From positions 1 to 31,201 of the forward strand of contig JAKSYS010000712.1 of assembly GCA_022925895.1 (NCBI GenBank): a stretch of DNA of 31,201 bases. The letters run 5' to 3'. A program made the translations under genes and the position numbers. The notes beneath the pieces are model-generated. The model did not search any database. It was not told the DNA's origin and saw only the letters and a program-made list of their open reading frames with translations. This DNA is from Fragilaria crotonensis. Its lineage: Eukaryota; Bacillariophyta; Fragilariophyceae; Fragilariales; Fragilariaceae. The first letter of the stretch is position 1. Every line of letters starts with the position of its first letter. Below, piece after piece: positions 18,119 through 27,338 of the stretch.

Positions 18119-21100
18119 ATGTCTGACAAAGGCATCCACACCGTTTTGTTCAGGGCTGTCATGTTGCTTTGTGCCGATGACACGTATGGGCCTCGAATGT
18201 CCAATTGTTGGCTTCCTGCTGCAACTTGGGTTGAAGCAATAAGAAAGTCTGGTCACATTGATGGCTCTCTCATCATTGACGTGCGAAAATTTAATACCGC
18301 CATGTCAAAGTCGAGTTTATTTGGAGAACTCATGACAAGGTTTGACGGATCAAACGCGACCGGCGTGTTCCGTATCAATTACCAACACCAATACTTCTAC
18401 TATTTCACTGATGAAACAAGACAGGTGGCTTACCCGCGCCCTTTAAATGGCACATGGAAGGAAAGAGTCCTCCAACATGCTGCAAATGTTCTTGTAATTC
18501 CATCAACAAGAGGGAGACCGAGTACTGTTGAAAATGATGCTCCAGTACTGCCAACAACAAGAGTTGGGCATCCTGGCACCAATGAAAATGAGAATGCTTC
18601 CCCTCTAAAGCGCCAAAGGGTTGATAATGTTGCTCAATCACCATCATGTTTGTATTGGCCAGAAAGTCCAGAAGCTTATCAGCTCTTCAGACCGAGGGGA
18701 GTACAATGGAGGTGCCATTGTTGACAATACTGATACGACGAATCTTGAAAGTCCCCAGGAGGCCTTGGAGCGCCGCATCATTCAGCTTCAGGCCGTTCAC
18801 GAGAGCGAAGATAGATGGCGTGCTATTGTGAAAGGTGGAGACCCCGACAATATCTGTACAAAGGCAGAAGTCTTTGAAATTCGACAAAGGGCGATTTTTC
18901 TCTGTTTGGCTTACCAACTTGTTGCACTCACCAACATGAATGAATGGACGTGGCATCACTGCTGCAAAGTAGCTTGTCAAACGTTGAATAGTCTCGGGAT
19001 GCATCAGGCTACTTTTTTTAAGACCATTGCACAATGGAACATCATCTTCAGGAAGCTCGAATGTTTTCCCCACCCGAACCCATACGTCCAATGTGGGAAG
19101 CGACCCCTGCCAAGGCTGCTGGAGATATTCCCCGATGCAAAAGACCAGATTGTTGCTTTCGGAGTCAAAAACTTAGCGACCCTAACAATAGAAGGTTTAC
19201 ACGACTTCATTGTTTCTACCGATATAGTACCGAGACTTGCATCGGAGTGGCAGAAGGATGAGGAGGTTGCTGAGGCAACGGCCGCGGATACTAGTACAAC
19301 TAGTAGTACTACCATGAGTGACACACCGCAACCTGCCGATAACGACCACAACAACCAAGAAGTTCTTAATAGCTTGTTCCTTCATGCTCATAGACTTGAA
19401 AAGATGAGCTTCTCAACGGCATGGCGCTGGATGCGTCTACTTGGCTTTCGGTACGACACGCGACGAAAGAGTTTCTACGTCGATGGTCACGAACGGGACG
19501 ACGTTGTGGCGAATCGTACACAGTTCTGCAAGAACTACCTGACTGAGTTAGAACCCTATTGTAATCGATGGATACAAGTTTCTCTTAGTGAAGCTATGAC
19601 TATTACAGATTTGGATATCGGATTCGGACACAGCTATTTTGACATCGTCGGTAATGAACAACGAATCGAATTCCACATCGACTACTGGAATCGTATTCGA
19701 GGAGGTGCCGATGCTGCATTGGCAAGAAGGCTGGATGACGTCAAAGCAACAACTAGCATACGAGTGTCTTCAAAAGCACGGAGCCGGCCAATCATGATTG
19801 TTGGGCAAGATGAAAGCGTATTTGCTCAGTATTTGTTGGGAGCGAAGACTTGGATCGGCCCGAAAGGTCAGAGACCGCTACTCCCAAAGTCCGAAGGAGA
19901 TGGCTATATGTTGTCGGCATTCGTATCTAGAGAATTCGGATTCGGCAGACTGTTGACAAGCGATGAGTTAGCGAAGATTAATTCTGAGAGGCGAGCAAGC
20001 ACAGCAACTTACACTGATAAGCACGCAGTGATGGAGATTTTGGGAACTATCAACAAACCGGTCTTGACGGAATCTCCATTCGTAAAATACTTGTTTATTG
20101 GGATCAACAATGAAGGCTACTGGAACTCGTATCACATGAGTCTTCAAAAAAAGACCTAAAATCGTTTAACGTGCTGCCGCTGTTCTCGCTGACTAGAAAA
20201 CTCGACTCACACGATTGAACAGTACTCTATACGGGTACTGTCCAATGTATCACATGAGTCTTCAATTTGAAGACGTCGTTGATTGTTTGCAAGTGCTGTA
20301 TCCGAATTATGACTTGGTGTTTATGTTTGATCACAGTCAGGGGCATGCTCGCCAACGCGAGCACGCACTTAGTGCTCAACAATTGTCGAAGTCCTACGGA
20401 GGAGCGCAGCCAAGAATGAGAGATACAACAATCATGAAAGAAGACGGGTTTCTCGGTCCACACTTACCTTCACTACGCGTTGCGGACACTCAATCCTTGG
20501 TGTTTCAAGTTGATGATGTCGGTCCATGGTATTTATCGGACCATCAGCAGAGAATTCAACGCCATGACCGACCGACAGGCAAAACCAAAGTTGTTGAAAG
20601 GTCCAAGAAGGTGCTCCTTGAGGCTCTAAAAGATAAGGGAGTGACGCTTCAACAGCAACGAGGGTATACAAAAAAAGAGCTTCAAGATTTTGCGAGGAAC
20701 AATGGCATTGACGTAGTCGTTGCTCCGGGATGGGAGGGAAAGCCTAAAGGCCTCCTGCAAGTTCTGGGGGAGCGAGGACTGATCAACAGAGCATCATTAG
20801 AATAATACACTCTCGAAGGAAGAAAAGACGCAATCACCGGCATTGTGGACTTACGTTACTCACTTCGACACCTTCTTGCCGAATGTTATGATTTCAAAGA
20901 AGAGGAAACCGCTCTTCAGTTTCTAGGTTCTCAGCTTGGAGTTGTGGTTAATCTAACGCCAAAGTTTCACGCGGAGTTGGCTGGTGAGGGCGTTGAGTAC
21001 AGCTGGGCACATGCCAAAGCATTCTATGGACGTATGCCATTGTCAAGGAAACGAGGTCGTGACAACTTTAAACAGCTTTTCAAAGATTGCACGTGCCCCA

Positions 21101-21349
21101 TAAAGGTTCTAACAAAAGAGAGGATTGAGAAGTTTGCATCACGAGCGCGAGCATATATATGCACGTGCCAGGATTCATGTTGCCCCAATTCCAACAACTC
21201 ACATCAAACAGGAACTTTTATCATACTCCGACATCGAAAGGGTGAAGAAAGACTTCAGGAGTCATCGGTGCGTTCTTGATTTTGACAGCGGCTTCGTTCA
21301 TTCCGAGTTGAGGAATGCAAGGGTCGAAGGTGACTTACTACGATTGTGA
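18119..21349 (+). pseudogene. DDE-transposase-like gene, decayed
   Basis: Successive frames read as one protein of about 1,000 residues. Pieces: 18119-about 18700; about 18700-20147 (next frame); 20266-20802; after an in-frame TAA at 20803, same frame to about 21190; then another frame to 21349. Breaks: a one-base shift at the GGGG near 18697, a 118-bp insertion/duplication, a nonsense codon and a shift near 21200. Motifs suggesting a DDE nuclease: IVGQDES (about 19800) followed by an LLPKSEGDGYMLSAFVS segment; VFMFDHSQGHARQ (about 20315); and GLLQVLGERG (about 20750). From memory these resemble a family of unclassified transposase-like proteins frequent in algae and basidiomycetes; I cannot name it. 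Assignment of Asp, Asp and Glu is inference. The damage makes a working enzyme unlikely. Confidence 0.6.
20129..20265 (+). repeat. 118-bp insertion flanked by a 19-bp direct repeat
   Basis: The 19 bases GTATCACATGAGTCTTCAA occur at 20129-20147 and again at 20247-20265, with 99 bases between. Taking out 118 bp restores the transposase frame exactly: 118 leaves remainder 1 on division by 3, and the frames on the two sides differ by 1. The inserted DNA starts AAAAAGACC and contains the inverted repeat CAGTAC/GTACTG (about 20219-20240). It is not a GT-AG intron in any register. It looks like a small element with a long target duplication or a repair-generated duplication. Confidence 0.8.
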
Positions 21350-22208
21350 GAGTGTGAATGTGTAACAAAAAAGATATGGATTGCAGAATTATTCGGCGGA
21401 ATTTTACTCAGGGATTTTGTAAGCGTAGCATAAAACATACCGAGCTGTACGCGAGGATGGTCGAGAGTGAAACCAGCCATACCGGTACGGGGAGGCCGTG
21501 TACGTCCTCTAATCGAGCCGATCGAGCTTTTCTAAAAAAATCGACTTAAAAAATTATCCTGCAAATAAAGTTACACATCATCAATTTTACCTACGAATCT
21601 CAGACTGCTCCTCCTGAGGATAGTAATACCGTACACTGTACAAGTACTAAGTAGAACTCAGTACTCCCGTACACTACTGCAGGTCATGGCCGGCTCGATT
21701 AAGGGACGTGAACGGGCTACAAGTACCAGATTACTCCATGCTCCCATGTAGCTACACGCTACAGTACCTGGTACTAGACCCCTTCCAGTACTTCTGTGCT
21801 TGTGTTGAACTTATATGGTCGACAGGCGTCACGATTTTTTTTTCTGAACACGGATTGATACTTGACACGCATGATCCATGTGTATTAAAAAATTGCACCT
21901 ATGTACGTTGTTACATACTATAAAATAACAAACTCAATATGTTGAAATAAAAAATCTGTGGAATGCTATGTATCTACAAGTATATTGACGGATTGTAAAT
22001 AAGATGCAGTCATATTAGATCGTGTTAGCTTTTTTCATGTACGTCACATAACCATGAACCTCGAGTCGCATGTATTCGGAAAGTTAGGTTGACAAGGTGC
22101 ACACAGGAAGTTAAACTTGATCTCATTAGTCCTGTTCGTGCTCAACGTTGCTCTCCCGGTTTGTGACTCTTGAAGCCTACTTTACAAACTCTACGAACGA
22201 TATCAAGC
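21350..22208. other. Intergenic, GTAC-rich
   Basis: No supported gene in 860 bp. Between 21629 and 21906 there are ten GTAC tetramers, about nine times the chance rate. The region just before 22209 should hold the promoter of the secreted protein. A T-run at 21836-21845 and A/T-rich DNA follow the GTAC cluster. Confidence 0.6.
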
Positions 22209-23431
22209 ATGCGGATCTCAGGTTCGATTCTACTGTTGCTTGTCGCCGCTATCGGTGCTCAAAGCGATTCAAACCCCGTCTGCGAGGTTTGTGGGGCTGG
22301 GAAAGTTATCTCCGTTCCGGATGAGATTGTCACTGTTCCTGGTCAACCAACGATTAGCTGCGCCGATTTGCAGGCTAATGGATTGTCCGGTATGATTGAA
22401 GAACGCTTTTGCGGGTTGATCCCTACTCTTATTAATCCTACTTGCGTTTGCGTGGAAGCAGCCCCCTCTCCTCCAACAACACCTGAAGTTTCCCCTCCGA
22501 CCCAAGTTCCTATCCCCCTTGCCCCAAACACTGCGCCAGCTATCGCAACAGTCGCTCCGATTTCTTCCAGCCCAGCCAGTCCATCACCCATCGCCCTGCC
22601 CGAATCCGATGGTCCGACGCCCACTGACTCGACGATTCCTGCCCCTGTCTCTGTGGATTTTACAAGTGCTCCAGTCACGACCGCCCCTGTGAGTGCTGCT
22701 CCCGATGTGGAAACAAGCGAAAGTCCATTGGAGCCTCCAGTTGAGCCGCCTGCCGAAGCCCCAGTTGAAAGTGGAGGTTTGCCACCGACAGATATCGACG
22801 GTCCAGTTACTGAACCATCACACGACAAGGGCGCCAAGGGCGACTCCAAGGAACCCAACATGAAGGACAGCAAGGAAATGAAGGAAAAGAAGGAAAAGCA
22901 TGCTCGTGGTGACAACGGTGAGGGAGAATCGAGTTCTGGAAAGGAGGAGAAGAAGCCCAAGGAAGAGAGTCCTTCAGAGGAGAAGCCGGTGGAAGATACA
23001 CCCAAGGAAGGGAAGACAAAGGATGAGCAGCCAGAGGAGGAGAAACCTGACGAGACTATTCCCACGGAAGAGGAGCCAGAAGAAGAAGAGTCCAAGGAAG
23101 AGGAGCCAGAAGAAGAAGAGTCCAAGGAAGAGGAGCAAGAAGAAGAAGAGTCCAAGGAAGAGGAGTCCCACGACGAAGTATCGCCAGGTGATGAACCACC
23201 CGGTCGTAAGGGAAGCCGCAAGAAATCCGACAAGGGTGACGACTCCACGGGAGACGACGACGATGATGGAAATGGTGGTGCCAAGAAGGTAAGTTTAACT
23301 ACAGTACGCATGGTTGCAAAGGAGCTATCCGTTGGCAAATGCTGATGGAACGTATACCCATGGTTCACTAACTCTACGTTTCTCCTTTCACACAGGACTC
23401 GTCAGCGCGTCACAACTTGAGGAAACTTTGA
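22209..23431 (+). CDS. Secreted Cys-module and Glu/Lys-rich protein
   Basis: Two exons: 22209-23288 and 23396-23431, giving 371 residues. The ATG at 22209 opens a signal peptide (ILLLLVAAIGAQS). Residues about 23-78 form a cysteine module starting CEVCGAGK, with Cys pairs and a CVC end, of a type I have seen in many diatom secreted proteins but cannot name. A Pro/Thr/Ser/Val-rich linker (about 80-205) suits O-glycosylation. The rest is a Lys/Glu run including KDSKEMKEKKEK and three 10-residue EEPEEEESKE repeats, then a DDDDDG block. The 107-bp intron has GTAAGT and CACACAG ends, with a CACTAAC branch-like site 18-24 bases upstream. Exon 2 adds only 11 codons. Likely an extracellular or cell-wall matrix protein, by composition. 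Confidence 0.85.
23289..23395 (+). other. Intron of the secreted Cys-module gene
   Basis: Donor AAG/GTAAGT and acceptor CACACAG, phase 0, 107 bp. A TTCACTAACTC sequence near 23365-23375 fits a branch point. If retained, the frame would read 18 further codons and stop at 23345, giving a different Cys-ending C-terminus. Confidence 0.85.
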
Positions 23432-24008
23432 ACAACGGTAGTATGAACCTGAAACTTTGGTCGTCACAGAAAGCATATAGATGCGAATTGAAACCTATGG
23501 CTAGCTAACGTGAATCAAATTCAAGAGGGAGTTGTTGATGTGCATGCTCCAACATATATGTGCACCGAAATCGTACTGTTCAAGATTCCAGAACCATTCG
23601 ATTCCTCTCTATCATATGCATATTAGGTGCACGTGGCTGTACACGTGTACAGTACCAGGTATGACATGTGACATGTACTCCGAGTATGATACACCAGAGA
23701 ATGCAACTGATGAATACAAATTCTACACAGAGTATCCTCATGACTCGTGACTCGTGACCAGTCTGGTCCTACTGTACCTCCTACCATTGTACCGTCCTGC
23801 CCTGAATCCGACAAGAAAGATCGAGAAGACCGTCGCACATTCGCTTGTTGCTCACTACTGCCACTATACTGGGCATCCTTGGACTCGATTCAAACTTTGT
23901 AGTCGTAGAGTTGCTTTCTCAAGTGCACGTCCCTCCTTCTGTGACAAAGGCGCATTGTGTAGAAGCAAAGTTACTTTGGATCTCTCAAGCATAACTACCA
24001 GTAGGAGC
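23432..24008. other. Intergenic, no supported gene
   Basis: 577 bp upstream of the plus-strand STT3. GTAC tetramers cluster at 23573-23795, including TACACGTGTACAGTACC. A short ACTCGTG repeat lies near 23740-23757. The promoter of the STT3 gene should be here; no specific element was identified. Confidence 0.5.
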
Positions 24009-27000
24009 ATGGCAAAGTCATCGACAAAGTCGACTCCCCGTGGACAAGGTCATTGCGACCGTGTGCCTTTTGGGTGCCTCATACGTGGCATACCGCATCC
24101 TTTGGTGGTCCTACAAGATTCGCTTGCAAGCCATTGAAGAATATGGACCTGTCATCCATGAGTTCGATCCGTATTTCAACTATCGCGCCACTGAGGTAAG
24201 GTGACGACGAGGTGATCAGAGTATTTGGAGGATACTCGGCCTGATGGAGGCGGTTGGATACTGACTATGTACGGACTACCACGTTACTGCTTGGTCGTAC
24301 TGTCGTATTTTGTGACTCCCGTCTAAATAATTTGGCCGGCAACGATCCAATGCTTCTGTTCATGCACCCACAGGCACTCACTCTTTTCTTCTGAATGACA
24401 GTACCTCTATGAACATGGCGCGAAAAAGTTCTTTACCTGGTTCGATTACATGTCGTGGTATCCGTTGGGTCGTCCAGTGGGATCGACGATTTACCCCGGG
24501 ATGCAATTTACTGCCGTCTGGATCAAGAAGTATATCTTGCCGAATTGGTCCATCAATGATGTGTGTTGTTACGTTCCAGCATGGTTTGGTATTATCGCCA
24601 CTTTCATTACCGGTTTGATTGCCTATGAATGCTCCCTTCCCGAGAATTCCACCTTCACCTTTTGGGATCTATTGGTTCACATGTATAAGGGAAACGAGAT
24701 CAAACAATTGCCTCCCGCATCTCACAAAACCTTGGGATTGGGCATTTCCAGTCCATCCTTGGAATGCGCTCTCTTTGCCATGGCCATTATGGCCATCGTA
24801 CCGGGCCCATCTCATGCGTAGTGTCGGCGGTGGCTTCGACAATGAATCGGTTGCCATGACGGCAATGACACTCACGTTCTATTTGTGGGTACGATCGTTG
24901 CGAACGGATTCGTCGTGGTGGGTGGGCGCACTCGCTGGACTGGCGTACTTTTACATGGTGGCGTCGTGGGGTGGATACATCTTTGTTCTCAACATGGTGG
25001 GTGTGCACGCAGGGCTGTTGGTGCTCATGGGGAGATTCTCTACGAAAGTGTACCTCTCGTACAGTCTCTTTTACCTCGTTGGGACGTCGTTGGCTATCCA
25101 AATCCCAGTCGTCGGATGGTCTCCTCTCAAATCCCTAGAACAACTCGGGCCATGCGCTGTCTTTTTGGGGTACCAGGGATTGCAGATCTGCGAGGTTATT
25201 CGCAGGAGACAAAACATGACTCGTATCCAGGCTTTGCAATTGCGACTCAAGGTCGCAGGCGCAGGGTTGGGCTTGCTCATGTTGTTGGGTATGGTGCTTC
25301 TCCCGAAGGGATACTTTGGTCCATTGTCCAGTCGCGTGCGAGGTCTCTTCGTGCAACACACGAAAACCGGTAACCCTCTCGTCGACAGTGTTGCTGAACA
25401 TCAAGCGGCGAACAATCAGGCGTATTTTCAATACTTGCATCATGTTTGTCTTTTGGCTCCGATAGGATATCTCATGACGCTGGTGAATCTCAGTGATGCA
25501 TCGTCCTTTCTGTTGGCATGGGGCTCGATTTCTTACTTTTTCAGTTCGAAAATGGTCCGCTTGATTCTGCTAATGTCTCCCATTGGATCGATCTTAGGTG
25601 GCATTGCGGCTGGACGGATCATTAGTTGGTCAATTAGTCAACTTTGGAGTGCGACGTCGTCAGATGCCGATGCTGCTCCTAAGGAGGCCGTGCCTCAAGC
25701 TACACCAGTTGGACAAGAAGGCGAACCTGGAGTAAGCGGTGGCAAGACCAAGAAAGGTGGTCGCGCCAAAGTCAAGAAGCCTGTTGTTAGTGAAACGCCG
25801 GATGTGAACCCATTTTCTAGCCTTATTGCTGCTGTTTCCGCGGCTTTGGCGTCGAAGGAAGGCGTTCTGGTCAAACGCACTGTGGCGGTTTTGACTGTGG
25901 TGCTCGCCTATGTCATGGGTGTCACATTCACAAGCTATTCCTGGAAGTTAAGTGGAGATTTGTCGCATCCCAGTATCATTTTTCGAGCCCGCACGCGAGC
26001 AGGAAATATTATCAAGATCGACGACTATCGCGAGGCATATTGGTGGTTGCGAGACAATACCCCGTTGGATTCGCGCATCGTGGCGTGGTGGGATTATGGA
26101 TATCAAATCACCGCCATTGCCAACCGCACAACGATTGCGGATGGTAATACTTGGAATCATGAACACATTGCCCTGCTCGGCAAGTGCTTGACAACTGATT
26201 TGATTGAAGGTCACGAGATTGCTCGTCAACTTGGTGATTACCTCCTTCTCTGGGGCGGTGGTGGTGGAGATGATTTGGCCAAGAGTCCTCATTTAGCGAG
26301 AATTGCCAACTCCGTCTACCGAGATCATTGTCCTGAAGCTGATCCTACATGTCGCTCGTTCGGGTTCATCGATCGCCAGGGCACGCCGTCGCCTATGATG
26401 CAACGTTCCCTGCTTTACCAGTTGCACGGCCATGGCTTGAAGCCGGGCGTCTTAGTGAGTCCCGAGCTCTTCACCCCTGTCTTCAACTCAAAGTATGGAA
26501 AAGTTCGCATTTTCAAGATTGCGAATGTCGACATGGCATCGAAAAAGTGGGCTGCTGATCCTGCCAATCGCAAGTGCGATGCCCCCGGCAGTTGGTATTG
26601 TCCTGGTCAGTATCCACCCGGCTTATCCAAGATTCTCAGTCGCAAGAAGGACTTTGCGCAATTGGAAGATTTTAATAGCAAGGTTGTTGATGAAGAATAC
26701 CAACGAAAGTACTTTGAGGCCCTCCGGGATCCGGAAGCGGCAGCCAGACAAGCGATGCAGAACGAGGCCGCGAAGAATGCCAACAAGCGAACACCCAACT
26801 ACAAAGTGAAGTCAGTTTCCGTCGGTGCCGATGGCGAAGTCGTTCCCGAACCAGTCTTCACAAGACCAGACAAGGACACTATTGATCGGGTTTACAATGA
26901 TTGGCAAGACACGGATGCTACCACTGCCATGTGGTCCCTTATTTCCCAAAATCGGTTGACCGAATTGCAGGATTGGTTTCTTCGGGAACCGGCTGCTGCC

Positions 27001-27156
27001 TTCATGCGATCAAAGGATGGGCGTGGTCCGATGTGGTGGGCATATGAATCACGCAATGATGAGGTAGTCAAGCTTTTGAAAAAGATTGGCCTTCCCGATA
27101 CCGACAAGGATGCAAATGGTCGGGCCCCATCTGATTTATTGGAAGGAGGTAGATGA
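24009..27156 (+). CDS. STT3: STT3, oligosaccharyltransferase catalytic subunit, copy A (two frame breaks)
   Basis: STT3 transfers the lipid-linked glycan to Asn in N-X-S/T sites in the ER lumen and is a multi-pass membrane protein. Exon 1 is 24009-24195, intron 24196-24401 (GTAAGG...GACAG), exon 2 24402-27156, about 979 residues if the frame is whole. Visible motifs: HEFDPYFNYR near 24160-24185 with the catalytic Asp, GGGFDNES near 24830, SVAEHQ near 25387, AWWDYG at 26083-26100, DLAKSPHL near 26273. An ankyrin-like module ends the protein (26920-27150). Two single-base excesses break the frame: in CCCC at 24036-24039 and in GGGCCC at 24803-24808, where the other copy has no extra base. These are either sequencing errors at homopolymers or true inactivation. 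It is convergent with copy B. Confidence 0.88.
24196..24401 (+). other. Intron of STT3 copy A
   Basis: 206 bp, phase 0, donor GAG/GTAAGG, acceptor CTGAATGACAG. It falls between RATE and YLYEHG, inside the first conserved luminal region. Copy B is uninterrupted here. It contains GTAC sites and in-frame stops, so it must be removed for STT3 to be made. Confidence 0.9.
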
Positions 27157-27338
27157 TTACGTTATTAGAGCAAAGGGTTGTTACGAAAATCTTAAAATTG
27201 TGGAGATTGTGAGTTCACTGAGCAAGCCATCCAACTACTTCTAGTACATATCTCAGAAGAACCGTAGGTGCAGGAAGTAATTAAGGTGTTATCACAGTGA
27301 AGTTCGGTTTGCTCCCAAATTATTTCAAACGCACGAGC
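27157..27338. other. Shared 3' region of the convergent STT3 pair
   Basis: Only 182 bp separate the two stop codons, so both transcripts must end within it or overlap. A/T-rich stretches occur, but no clear poly(A) signal could be fixed on either strand. Confidence 0.5.

Noticed and set aside
20129-20265. The 118-bp interruption as an intron
   Set aside because: No register within the 19-bp repeat gives GT at the start and AG at the end.
22343-23368. 341-codon minus-strand frame opposite the secreted Cys-module gene
   Set aside because: Ser-rich shadow of Glu/Lys/Pro codons. The plus strand has a signal peptide, Cys module and clean splice sites.
24619-24800. N-terminus of the long plus-strand frame at 24619-27156
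   Set aside because: The first 60 or so codons are the wrong frame of STT3. The correct sequence lies in the frame from 24402, joined after the shift near 24805.
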